Positions 54,101 to 63,394 of a DNA stretch of 64,000 bases are shown here, piece after piece; the stretch's first letter is position 1; every line of letters begins with the position of its first letter. Source of the DNA: Siphonodentalium dalli (Eukaryota > Mollusca > Scaphopoda > Gadilida > Siphonodentaliidae); the NCBI GenBank assembly GCA_032622095.1, contig CP136068.1, positions 128,719,989 to 128,783,988 of the forward strand. Direction: 5' to 3'. The position numbers and the translations under genes were made by a program. A model generated the notes under the pieces. That model searched no databases. It was not told where the DNA came from and saw only the letters and a program-made list of their open reading frames with translations.

Positions 54101-55496
54101 ATCATATCTGTATGTTGTATTCTTAATTGGGCATGTTTTGTCAACAATTAGACGATTTTTGAAACGTTCCATGAACCACATGCACGAAGTTCCATCATAA
54201 CTTATGTGGCGATGAACCGTCATTTGCAATGCTATTAACTTCAATTGATAATTGATTAAAACGCACATGAGGCCGTCACGACGATCAATATATAACCACT
54301 AAACGGATTATTGGAACTGAAATCATGCAAAATTTGTACAGATTGCATGTGCATGCAAAATTGCAAATCAACATTCGGAATCACCCGTTGTTATAAACTT
54401 GAAGATGCAACAACAGTCGCAGTGTAGCCTGTTTATATATGTAGTGTTGTATGCTTCTTGGACAGATGATTCCATAGATGGGTCGTTGTCCCAGATACTT
54501 TTCGATTTATACACCATGTTGCATTCATCACGTGTGTAAGCCTGCAGCTTTTTCATGTTTAAAATAAACACGAATAACGGATGACGTTTTGTCTATGGGC
54601 AAAGAACGCTCCGAAATTGAAAGTAAACTTCAAAAGAAAACACTGCCAAAATGCAGTTTTCGATGCCGGGAACACGTGTTGTTTAAATTCTTAGCTATAT
54701 TACATAACGCGGAATCTGAGAAGGATAGACCGCGGATAACGCTAGCGGTTGATCAGTCTCATAGCTATTATAATTTACGCGCGTCGTCGGTCCATCGGCG
54801 ATCTCCGAGCTTTTGGCTACCATGTTCAAAGATAGAAATCAGACGTATTTAGTTGTTCTATAGTGGCTAATTGCTGTCCTACTTATATATAATCACGATG
54901 TACAATGAGAATTATAAGGTACATATATACATCATTTTCTGTACTTAAATGCCACAAAACAGCTAAGACCGACGTGTGTACCTGCCCGTAAACAGCCTAC
55001 TTTTCCATCAGTGTATATTCGAAATTTCGAGTTGGCAATTTCGAATCGAATTCGAATCGAATTTGACTTTCGAATCAAATCTCGAATCGAATATCGAATA
55101 TTCGCAGGACCCTACTCTGTATGGACTAGTTAATGTTTTCTAATCATTATGTTCACCTGGAAAACTTGGAATTATCACTCTATATCCAAGTTTTACAAAA
55201 GCCGACAACATGTCTTCTAAATTGAGATTGTTTAGATCTGATCCATGAAGACCTACAATAACCTTGCTTGATTTTTCATAAGGTCTATCTGGATGAGAAT
55301 CCAAATACTCAATATCAAAGCTGCAGCCTTGAGGAACATCCTCCAAAATCCCGTCACATACCGGTACATTTACATATAGGCCTACATGTATGAAACGTTT
55401 ATGTAGTAATGCAGCGCTGTCTTCATTGCTCCCAAATTCTGAGCTCTTGTCAGTTTTAGTACTGGTTGTCTTTCTTGATATATGCCTGGATGCCAT
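45019..55496 (-). CDS. Alpha/beta-hydrolase-fold protein, DUF1057-like, 3' end missing
   Basis: Exons in transcript order: 55496-55157, 49804-49693, 49172-49050, 45658-45475 and 45193-45019. Introns are GT-AG and phases agree, giving 311 residues plus one base. Motifs in order: VIVGLHGSD (residues 79-87, HG oxyanion-type strand-turn), IIPSFPGNGQ (108-117), VGHSGGCYP (156-164, G-x-S-x-G nucleophile elbow with Ser159), and VLFYGLQDKIV (269-279, likely acid Asp276). The final segment should bring the catalytic His but was not found between 30.4 and 45.0 kb. The closest known group is the DUF1057 alpha/beta hydrolases first described from nematodes. Substrate unknown; no signal peptide seen. The start is ATG 55496 (MASRHISRKTTST); an upstream in-frame GTG is not a plausible eukaryotic start. 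Confidence 0.85.
45475..45658 (-). CDS. Hydrolase gene coding exon 4 (cap-like helical region)
   Basis: Acceptor CTGTTTCAG; reads QLPYRLITFLSAWWDRPFWR, MPIRLFFLCWKLSGYSKALN and QCIDMTRIGANIQFDK. Rich in aromatic residues, as the lid regions of alpha/beta hydrolases can be. Donor AAG|GTGAGT, phase 0. Confidence 0.85.
45939..46328. mobile_element. Family B2 TTAA element in hydrolase intron
   Basis: TTAACCCTTTACCCAACAGA to GTTGGGTAAAGGGTTAA; two hairpins; 390 bp; very similar to 32966-33365. Confidence 0.82.
46593..46811. mobile_element. Family A MITE in hydrolase intron
   Basis: CAGTAATGCTCTAATTATAT to AGAGCATTACTG with flanking TA; full-length arms pairing over about 100 bp. Confidence 0.8.
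47081..47215. mobile_element. Chimeric TTAA element: B3 tip joined to B4 hairpin
   Basis: The first 23 bp follow the B3 terminus (TTAACCCTTTCAGTGCCAAG). They are followed at once by the B4 inner hairpin (ATGTTCAGATAATAAGTC / CTTATTATCTGAACATTTCC). No right TTAA end found. Confidence 0.6.
47216..49049. other. Hydrolase intron sequence, nothing firmly recognised
   Basis: AT-rich. CATAGTCCCCTGAAATTTTT (47872) resembles TATAGCCCCCTAAAATATTT at 35629 and may mark an undefined repeat. No exon seen. Confidence 0.4.
49050..49172 (-). CDS. Hydrolase gene coding exon 3 (nucleophile elbow)
   Basis: Acceptor TTGTTTTAG; reads QVHLMVGHSGGCYPMVALPS and ILNRECTKAMAFLSPGP. The GHSGG elbow places the nucleophile at Ser159. 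Donor TTCAA|GTAAGT. Confidence 0.88.
49693..49804 (-). CDS. Hydrolase gene coding exon 2 (residues 114-151)
   Basis: Acceptor TTTTCTAG; reads GNGQTSAVTRHSEDAFNQST then ESRALLLNAFLQALGIE, the helix before the nucleophile strand. Donor GAACA|GTAAGT, two bases carried over. Confidence 0.85.
49805..50723. other. Hydrolase intron 1, left part, nothing recognised
   Basis: AT-rich, including a short C run near 50370. No repeat ends or open frame of note. Confidence 0.4.
50732..51543. mobile_element. Family F hAT-like element, 812 bp, perfect 8-bp target duplication
   Basis: Flanked by CTTTTAAG at 50724-50731 and 51544-51551. Inverted ends TAGGGCCCTGCGAA and TTCGCAGGGCCCTA. Sub-terminal arrays of TCGAATC/GATTCGA lie at both ends. 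No transposase frame, so non-autonomous. Confidence 0.9.
51137..51236. repeat. Inverted telomere-like (TTAGGG-type) repeats inside family F element
   Basis: GGTTAGAACTGTTAGG, GATTAGG and GGTTAGGGTTT are followed by AAACCTAACCATAACCCTAA and CACTAACCCTC, the complementary series in inverted order. These are degenerate telomere-like units that could fold into a hairpin. Confidence 0.6.
51725..52065. mobile_element. Candidate inverted-repeat MITE
   Basis: AGAAAGCGTGTGGTGTAAG at the left pairs with CTCACACCACACACTTGCT at the right, about 340 bp apart. No clear target duplication. Confidence 0.5.
52318..53636. mobile_element. Candidate element with GTACTCTCGGGA ends
   Basis: GTACTCTCGGGA near 52318 is mirrored by TCCCGAGAGTAC ending at about 53640. 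The left sub-terminal region repeats AATAATAGTA-G units (52337-52420). Only the 12-bp tips match, so the unit is tentative. Confidence 0.35.
52560..52740. mobile_element. Very diverged family A element
   Basis: GTAGCCACAGTAGAATATTG and CCATAATTCTGCAGTGGTTA keep the inverted order of family A arms, with many substitutions: the oldest A copy in the window. Confidence 0.5.
53795..53910. repeat. Cluster of GCTTCGGCAAT motifs in direct and inverted order
   Basis: GGCTTCGGCAATCC, GCTACGGCAAC, GCTTCAGCAAATT and GCTTCGGCAATGC are followed by GATTGCCGTAGCC. The outermost pair could form an imperfect hairpin. Confidence 0.55.
54022..55114. mobile_element. Family F hAT-like element, 1093 bp, perfect 8-bp target duplication
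   Basis: Flanked by CTCTGTAT at 54014-54021 and 55115-55122. Ends TAGGGTCCTGCGAA and TTCGCAGGACCCTA. It differs from 50732-51543 in the middle but shares both sub-terminal TCGAATC arrays. A plus-strand 87-codon frame at 54589 inside it has no recognisable domain. It lies 42 bp from the hydrolase exon 1 donor. Confidence 0.9.
55157..55496 (-). CDS. Hydrolase gene coding exon 1 (residues 1-114)
   Basis: Ser/Thr/Lys-rich N-terminus, then GLYVNVPVCDGILEDVPQG, the KVIVGLHGSD core strand and GYRVIIPSFPG. Donor CCAG|GTGAAC, one base carried over. Confidence 0.85.
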
Positions 55497-55924
55497 TGGC
55501 AAACCTGTTTGTGTCGATTTCACTCCCGAGTCTTGACTGAATCAGTGTGAATGACGACCGTCACAAATAGCACAGTTTGCATTTTGCTGCTGTCTACCTT
55601 ATATGCAGATACTGATGAAATTGAATAAAACCGAGTCTTAAGAGTCTGTTGATAAGTTTGGATCAGCTTAGTCAGTGTTAGTTGTTTCTCTCTTCACTTT
55701 CACAAAATTGGCAAATACTTTGAAATAGTGAAGTATAAACAGATCAAGAAGACAGAAGATGACTTCTCATATTTTAAACGACAGCGTTGGTTTACCATTA
55801 TGCCATTTTCAAATAACTATTATCAAGCATGTCATTAAACTTCAGTAATTGGAATATCAGTATATTCTTTATAATTCTCCCTTTAAAACCGTAAAATATT
55901 GCTTCTTCCATTCGCGAAGGAGAT

Positions 55925-55935
55925 CGCCATTTTGG
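55925..55935 (-). promoter_or_regulatory. YY1-like site, candidate promoter of the hydrolase gene
   Basis: On the minus strand this reads CCAAAATGGCG, close to the YY1 consensus often found just downstream of transcription starts in animals. It lies about 430 bp upstream of the hydrolase ATG in the same orientation. Only sequence resemblance supports it. Confidence 0.35.
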
Positions 55936-56489
55936 ACATCATGTGACTTTAGGTGTTTGGGCTACACTAATAAATGTAAGCCAAGGCCGAAATCCAATCG
56001 TACACTCGCATTTTCGTACCATACGTACTCTTAACCGATTTTCGTCATCCACAACCTGAATGAATTCGAATGATTTATTCAGAGAACAAACCATAACCAT
56101 GCATGTTTGCAAGATTATGCATGGATGTACCTTTGGTCGTGGCTCGTAAGTCACCGGTATCCATGGGCGTTGGCTCAGTTTGCAAGGTGCATAGCGCATA
56201 CTTAGGCTGAAGAGGTCACTCTCACCCAAAAAAGTGCTGAAGGGTACACAGGGTTTGGAAAATGTGCAACATTGTTGCGACGTGTGCGGCCGGCTTAAAT
56301 AATAAGGGTAGTTATTTGCCAATTGGATTGACCATTTGAGTTTACGATTGTACTCCAAATTCCAAAATATGAATGCGTGTGTCTGATATAGGCGTATTAT
56401 AATCACATGTAAATTTGGTGGCAACGGAGAAAACATCAACATATGTTATCTGAGTGCTCTGCTATCACATTTGCAAGGAGTGCCAATTT

Positions 56490-57008
56490 ATATAATACTA
56501 GCAGGGTGACCCGACTTCGTCCGGGCTGTTTCCCCTCTGCTTTCATCCATCGAAAGACGCGATTTGACCTTGAATTGACCATTTTGAAGGTCGAGGTCAG
56601 GTCGGGGTCACGATTTGACTGGTCCCCGGCCTATAAACCGTGCCATCACTCTGCTTTGGACGTCTTATGGGAGGGCACGTCACAGAGCGATAGCGCCGTA
56701 GTGTTTCACACATGAGCCAGGGACGAGTCTAGGTCACGATTTGACCCGTCCAAAACACTCCCCGGACAAAAGTATCACAAGGTATCAAATTTCGTAGAAA
56801 TCCGTCGAAAGGCGCGATTTGACCTTGAATTGACCATTTTGGAGGTCAAGGTAAGGTCGGGGTCATGATATGACCAGTCCAAAACACTCCCCGGACAAAA
56901 GCAACCCTAGGTATCAAATTTCATCGAAATCCGTCTGGCAGTTTTCCCGGCCATTGCTAACAGACAGACAGACAGACAGACAGACAGAAGTCCCAAAATA
57001 TATAGTAG
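56490..57008. repeat. Dispersed repeat with two tandem units and a GACA microsatellite tail
   Basis: Begins ACTAGCAGGGTGACCCGACT. GCGATTTGACCTTGAATTGA starts units at 56559 and 56814, each followed by GTCGGGGTCA. A (GACA)n run at 56961-56988 precedes the ATATATAGTAGATT tail. Non-coding; the layout parallels the element at 43565. Confidence 0.6.
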
Positions 57009-57009
57009 A

Positions 57010-58654
57010 TTTATTTAAGTTATTCTGAGTTGGCCACACGTGCTATTAAATGGGAATATTCTACAGTCAAGTCTCATTATTTATAACCAGATACGATATG
57101 GTAACGGAGAAAACAACCTTAAAAAAACTATTGGAGACCATTATTGATGCTGTTGTCAAATCCAATAAACGGCGACGAGGACACGAGGCATACGTTTTTC
57201 ACGGTGACAAAGCATTTGAGAGTTGCACTATCACATATTCCAAAATATATTAGGATTTCTTCAATGTTCACCGTTGTCTTAATTGATGGTAACGGAGAAA
57301 ACAGCGATTGTTTGGACATCACGGTATCTGATTATTTTCTCGGATAAATAGTGTCCACACAGAAACTGAATATATGGGCTATCGATCCATACAAGTTCAA
57401 AAACTTGAGCCCGTATCCACACCGTTTGCAATACAATTAGCTCAGTATACAAAGCTTCCAGAATGTGGACACATGCACAGACATGGGAAAATTGGCAAAT
57501 AAGTAGCATTTACCACGACCTGTAATCAACAAAGGCTCTCCATATATGTGTTATAACTTATATTCTATTTAAATAGATACTGTGTGTTAATATAACCAAT
57601 GGCTCGCTTATTATTGGGTTGGTATATTCTAGCAATGAAGGTAAGACAACATTTTCCTTGTTTTTCCACTTAAGGAATTTCAGGCCTTATGTACAAGAAG
57701 TGCAGTTGCGTGAATACTCGGACATGATGGAGAGGGTAGTATGGGTGGAAAGGGGGATGGGGGGGTAATCATAGTAATTTCTTACATTATTGTTGCAACG
57801 GAATAAAATTCATCTGATTTAATTTCCAGTCCGTTCCTTATGGTGTGATCTGCTTCACCGACATGGACTCACAATGCACATTCGCATTTATAAGCTTGGG
57901 CAGCCAGTATATAGCACTAAATATTCATTCATAAAACATACAAATAAACTTTCTTTATCATAAACCTAAACTAATCTCATAAAATATGTCAAACAAAATA
58001 ACGACAAAACATCATAAAAGTAATAACTTCAATTTATTCATGTAAAATATTATTAAAAAATATGTCCACGTAATTCATAACAAAAATATATAAACTCCCG
58101 TCCCAATATATAGGTATAAACCTAGGAAGATTCGGCCAATAAAACCAGCCGAATCTTCCCTCGGCCGAATCTTCACGGACCCACAGAAAGGGTCATAAGG
58201 CATGTACCTTTATCTGGATTAACGTACTTGGAGCTGCAACAATCTGAAAACGTAGTTACCTGACCCATCCAGCGCCAGTATTGACCATGAGACATGTCAG
58301 TTAGATGTAATGATATGTCGTATAAATATAATTTTACCACCTACGTATATTAGTTAGGAATTAAAGCTGCTTGTCATTTTAAAATTAAATGCTAAATAGG
58401 CTGTAGAAAAGAAGATTTTTTTTTTTTTTCCATGGATATTACACATATACATAAATTATACAGATACGGATACTGGGATGGTGTTACATCCTTGTTGCGC
58501 TTAAACATGATTAATATCTCCCTCATGAGATCACCCCACTGAAAATAGTAGAATCTGAATAGGCCTACATGTGGACATGCAGTCACCAATAAACTCCACC
58601 CATCGCACTATGGAGTACACCATTTGAATTACAGGGAGTTTATGTGATGTGGCT
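57010..58654. other. Intergenic upstream of the hydrolase gene, nothing firmly recognised
   Basis: AATGGTAACGGAGAAAACA-type stretches recur at about 57100 and 57289. A poly-T lies near 58420. No gene identified on either strand. Confidence 0.4.
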
Positions 58655-58799
58655 AATTGCGCTTAAGCACAATAAGGAAGATTTTTAATTGCGATTAAGC
58701 AATTAGTCCTTATTCCTAATTGCGCTTAAGCCCAATAAGAATATTCCTTATCGCGCTTAAGCGCAATTAGAGATTCCTTATTGCGCTTAAGGTCAATTG
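58655..58799. repeat. Array of five CTTAAG-centred palindromes at about 31-bp spacing
   Basis: Units of the form AATTGCGCTTAAGCGCAATT (best copy around 58756) have centres at 58662, 58694, 58725, 58756 and 58786. Linkers are 8-11 bp, AT-rich, often ending TTCCTTA. Individual units vary (attaag in unit 2). Confidence 0.8.
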
Positions 58800-59015
58800 T
58801 TTATTAAATGTCAATTTGGCTTCCCATAATATCAATGGGAAATTTTGTTATGTAAATTTGCTAAACTGTGACGGTTACTGGAGAGTTGGAGATAATAGTT
58901 AGATCGATTGGCTTATATTCAAGATTCAAATTAAATCAAATCCCAATCTGGGTAATTATACAAGTTAAAGCATGTTGGGTCTTATATGCTCATTCTGTAC
59001 AACTTATCAGAGCAT

Positions 59016-59085
59016 GATGTATAAGAGAATGCTTGGCACATGGTTTTCGCAAAATTTCAGGAAGCTCCAGTCATGGAAGGGTCAA
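59016..59085. mobile_element. Family B1 right-end fragment
   Basis: GTATAAGAGAATGCTTGGCA to CAGTCATGGAAGGGTCAA; matches the end of 34543-34809 as part of the segmental duplication. Confidence 0.65.
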
Positions 59086-60124
59086 CTGAAATATGCCTGA
59101 AAATAAAATGTATATACAGACATGTTTATACACACAAAATAAATGCATTTGACTCGGAAATTTTAGAACTATTTGTATCAAAGCATACATATTGTTTTGA
59201 CTGTATCGGTGTTGCAGACAAAGAGCCACCAATTAATCTGCCGTCATTCACCTTCGACTGATTAACCTATTGTCTTATACTCAGTGGTCATAAAACACCG
59301 ACCATCATTAATACATGGAATATAATGCCGTCATTAATATGGATGGTTACAATGGCTGCGTGCATGACCTGAACAGATGGATATAATGCCATCATTAATA
59401 ATATGCATGGTTACAATGGCTGCATGCATGACCTGAACAGACAAAGAGGATTAATTGTAAAAACAATTTTATAATTATTTTTTGCTGTTTCCTGCAAAAT
59501 GACGTAATCTTTCTTGAGAGGCGATCACTGAGCCTGTTACAAACAAATTATTATACCAGCCTCAAGCAAACATTAAAAAACAACGATTTTTCTGACTGTC
59601 ATATTTTAACCACAGTCATTGACTGTCCATGCTTTTTTGAATATCGGTTTTGTCAATTGTGTTGGTCTGTCTGTTAGCGACTTTCAAATGTGTTTTTGAG
59701 GTCTGGTTACTAAATGCTGTCTATTTAAATCACGCAAACATATTGGATAATCCGCATTTGATGACGTATTCTGACTAGATGGTTCTTATTCCAGAATTAA
59801 AAACCAACTTGTCAAAATTTTTGCAAAACTTAATTTCTTTTTGTGGCCAAATTTAATTATTTTTTTCCCATTGGCAAATTTGGAAAGTGGCAGCACGAAC
59901 TCTGTAGGAGGAAATTATAAAAAGGGGCATTACTCTCTTAGACAATAACCTTCACACAGCATGTCACTGAGCAACAGTGCTCTAAAATTTGCATCCTCTG
60001 TAATCAAAACTGTAAATGAAGATGATTACCAACTTATGGATGTATGGTCGTCCACACAGATGAAGAGGATTCTTATAGCCCCATAATCTATTTTTCAGGG
60101 GATGAATATTATTCTCGCCATTGC

Positions 60125-60653
60125 TTAAAGGTGGATTATCTCTTTGTAAACATGTATTATATAGTTACCGGGGTATAAAATATTAGATCTGAATCGAAGA
60201 CTCCTGTCCGGAAATGCTTCTATCGATTTAATATTGATATTATTTCGAATATTTTCTGGTCTAAAAAGGTATGGTTGTTTAGCTAACAAACAATAGTAGT
60301 TACTGTTAACAGAGAACAGAAATTTTATTGCGTAATTTTGTCACAAATAAACCTTAATGATACCCATTATCGCTTATAACTATGGAATAAAACAATACAA
60401 CCAATCAATCTGGGACATTTGACGTTCGGTACGTAGCCATAGGAACAGCCTAATGCTCTCTATCGCTATATGGTATCATCCGAATGGTCTGTTCTAAAAA
60501 TAGACAAATAAACGGTCCCAATAAAATATTCAAAATAAAATTAATATTAATTGATAAAAGCCTTTCCGGACAGGGGTCTTCAGTTCATATTTATTATTTT
60601 ATACCCACGCAACTATTTCAAATTTGTTATTTAAAGAGATAATCCATCTTTAA
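60125..60653. mobile_element. Family H TTAA element, confirmed by empty site
   Basis: TTAAAGGTGGATTATCTCTT to AAGAGATAATCCATCTTTAA, 529 bp. The duplicate segment reads CATTGCTCAAACTTTGC at 35672-35688, the same flanks with a single TCAA in place of the element. Non-coding. Confidence 0.88.
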
Positions 60654-61309
60654 ACTTTGCTATGAAAATGCTAGCTTTATGATCTGGAAACTTTTCAATT
60701 TTATTTGTTTTTCTTCAAGAATTCTATAAATTAAAGTATGTACATTTGTTATGGAATAAATTCCAATTCACCAAGTAATATATAGAAATCTCTCTTCCAT
60801 TGAATTTTATCTTTTAAATCGTCAACGGGAATATATCAAAATTTCTAGTTGTGGATAAAAGGGAGTGCTTGGAAAACTCTGGATGAATTTTCAAATGAAA
60901 AGTTCCACAATTACTAATCCATTTCTGTGTATTTGGTCATGTGTAATACTAATTTTTTTTATGGTAAGTCTTATTTGGGTATGAAAAGCATGACCCACAT
61001 GGCAGTTATCCAATCAGCAAACATGATACAGTGTAAAACACTCAGATCATGTAAATATTTGGCCTCGGATACATATAAGAGAATAGTTTGGCCCACATCA
61101 TTGTAAATTATCTGATCATATGATGTCTGCCTTTGAATGTCACACTATGCCAACATTATTTCATTCCTTCCAATCTTACTGCATAATTTGTTTCGTGCCT
61201 TCTGTCCATGACAAGAAAACGGAAAGGTTTTACAGAAAATAGGATTACAGATATTAAAGATAGTAATTCTCTTCCGGGCCACAATGATATCAACAACATA
61301 ATTTTTTTT

Positions 61310-62182
61310 TTAACCCTTTACCCAACAAACCGGCCAAAACCGGCCAAATAAAGCTTCAACAGCCTAAAATATCTTCGGTCTGTCCCAATAGAACCATACA
61401 AATATGGATATCATTGGAACCGGCTCCTTGACCACAATGTGATGGTTACAGTTATGCCCTGTGCCAATGCATTCTCTTATATATGCGAGTCGACCATAGG
61501 TCGCCTCGCATATATAAGAGAATGCATTGACCTACAAAAAATCTTTTTTTAACACTTTTTACCATTTTTTCTTACATTCTTTAACAATTTTATAATTTTT
61601 AATGTGTTAAAGGTACTCAACCCGTAAAGAGGGTCCCCATCTCAACAGATTCCAACAACAACAATCCGATCAGAGGGTCCTATATTACTATTTCTTTGGC
61701 TTTGGGGGTAAAAAATATTTGATTCGAGTCGAGGAACCCATCAAACAAAGCTCAGAGTTATTAGATATTGATTTTTCAAATTTGTTATGTTCTCGAGATG
61801 AGTACTAATATCTGCCGTAATCTGCTCTGGATGTGTACTCAAAATCTATTCAAACAGACAAGGATGAATAACTCTAAAATCAAGTGGTAATTTTAACGCA
61901 ATTTTGCATGAGTTCTGGGCCAGATAGTATTCCCGATAATGAAAAATAATAGATTTCTAAAATCGATATCTAACAAATCTGAGCTTTGATGGGTGACTTC
62001 CTCGACTCGAATCAAATATTTTTGACCCCCGAAGCCATTGAAATAGTAATTGAGAGGAGTTTTATCGGGTTGAGTACCTTTAAGCGAATGCATTCTCTTA
62101 TATATGCGAGGCGACCTATGGTCGACTCGCATATATAAGAGAATGCATTGGCACAGGGCCCTTCTGTTGGGTAAAGGGTTAA
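61310..62182. mobile_element. Family B2 TTAA element with nested E element
   Basis: TTAACCCTTTACCCAACAAA to GTTGGGTAAAGGGTTAA. The duplicate segment (36240-36275) lacks it. The E element at 61607-62083 is inserted in its spacer. Confidence 0.85.
61607..62083. mobile_element. Family E element nested in B2, confirmed by empty site
   Basis: TTAAAGGTACTCAACCCG to GGGTTGAGTACCTTTAA. Uninterrupted B2 copies read GTGTTAAGCCAATGC here; this one reads GTGTTAA-element-TTAAGCGAATGC. This shows the TTAA target directly. Confidence 0.9.
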
Positions 62183-62420
62183 ACCCAATTTCAAGACTAC
62201 TATTACAAACAATTTAGTCTGGATATGATTTTCCGAGTTTTGCCAATGTTTTGATTAAATTTTGGAATCTTATTGGACTTTTATTGGTAATTTCACTGTA
62301 AAACTAATGTCTACATAATAATGGTTTTGACATGTACATGTATAATCTCATTATTGTAAAGTTATTAATATTAATGAAATAAATTAATAGAAGAACAAGG
62401 TCAATCTAATATTTCATGTA

Positions 62421-62925
62421 CAGTAATGTCCTAAATAATCGACTCCTTAACCACAGCAGAATTGTTGGTAATTTTGCAGGATTTAGTCGGAAATATGGCC
62501 CATGTTATAAGGCGAGTATGAGTAGTATAGGTATACCTCTTAAATGGCTTATAACAATTGTCACATGTTATAAGGCGGGTACGAGTAGTATAGGTATACT
62601 CTTAATGCAGATCAAATTGAAATAGAAATGTTTCAAATATCTGACAATGATAGTATATTGTATAATAGTGACTAGATACATGTATATGCTATAAATCTGA
62701 AAATTAATCCTCCCAGAGTGCATTGTGTTATTTTCAGAGATATATATTTTTGTGTCTCTAGTAAAATTTTCTATTTGGAGGATACAACTTTTTAGAAGTC
62801 CGCCGGCATACTAGTATGTTTGGCTAGAGGGTAATCGTTTTTGCACATCCAATGTGGAAAGTGAGAGCCTTCTGATGAATGGCAACAAGCCATATTTCCA
62901 ACTAAATCCTGAACAATTACCCATT
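62421..62925. mobile_element. Family A element opened by unrelated sequence
   Basis: Left arm 62421-62500 (CAGTAATGTCCTAAATAATC) and a right-arm piece at about 62866-62925 (GATGAATGGCAACAAGCCAT). Between them are about 365 bp absent from the partner at 36499-36711. The right tip is lost. Confidence 0.65.
62503..62608. repeat. Two-unit direct repeat
   Basis: CATGTTATAAGGCGAGTATG and CATGTTATAAGGCGGGTACG, each followed by AGTAGTATAGGTATA, lie about 70 bp apart. Confidence 0.65.
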
Positions 62926-63394
62926 GAATGTCGGGATTCCACACAAAATGTGTAAAACTATTCTGAGATAATTGCATTCAAAGAATTTCGTGACATTTAT
63001 TTCAGTTTATACCCGTCAAGTTGACAATCGTGTAAACTAGTAGATGTAATTTTTGAGGTTCTGTTCCGTGGTTGGAACAGAACAACATTAACCGAAAATT
63101 CATAATTAGGAAATTACTTTCTTGAGGCGTTTATAAGCAAATAGGTGGAATATCAAATTACTTGATACAATCTTAGTAGTGCCAATGTCCAGACAGAGTG
63201 ACATCTGCATGCGATCTGATTTCATGAGAGATAACTCTAAATATTGTCAATTATAATTGAAAATTGAACGACATTATATCTCCTTTTAAATTTTATGCCC
63301 AACCATCACTTTAAAGTGCCTTACTCCAGAAAAAAATTATTATTCGCTTTGCACATTAGTGTTTGAGTTATACCAATAAATAGGGAAAATATTA
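62926..63394. other. Intergenic, nothing recognised
   Basis: AT-rich. A GTTCCGTGGTTGGAACAGAAC stretch near 63063 forms a short palindrome. No gene. Confidence 0.4.

Larger units (their letters stand above)
58990..62925. repeat. Segmental duplication, copy 2 (partner 34730-36711)
   Basis: Collinear with copy 1 from the B1 right end (GCACATGGTTTTCGCAAAAT) to the family A element at 62421. Extra DNA here includes element H (60125-60653), an 85-bp indel near 60810, a B2 element with nested E (61310-62182), and sequence inside the terminal A element. Confidence 0.88.

Noticed and set aside
55497-55523. Upstream extension of hydrolase exon 1 to a GTG start
   Set aside because: GTG is not a plausible animal start here; the first ATG in the frame is at 55496 and an in-frame TGA lies not far upstream.
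55939-56442. 167-codon minus-strand frame upstream of the hydrolase gene
   Set aside because: It begins at a non-ATG codon, has no domain, and its composition is unlike the real exons; likely chance.
58655-58799. Resemblance to a CRISPR array (regular repeats with short spacers)
   Set aside because: Repeats are themselves palindromic with 8-11-bp linkers, far too short for spacers; the host is an animal and no cas genes exist here.
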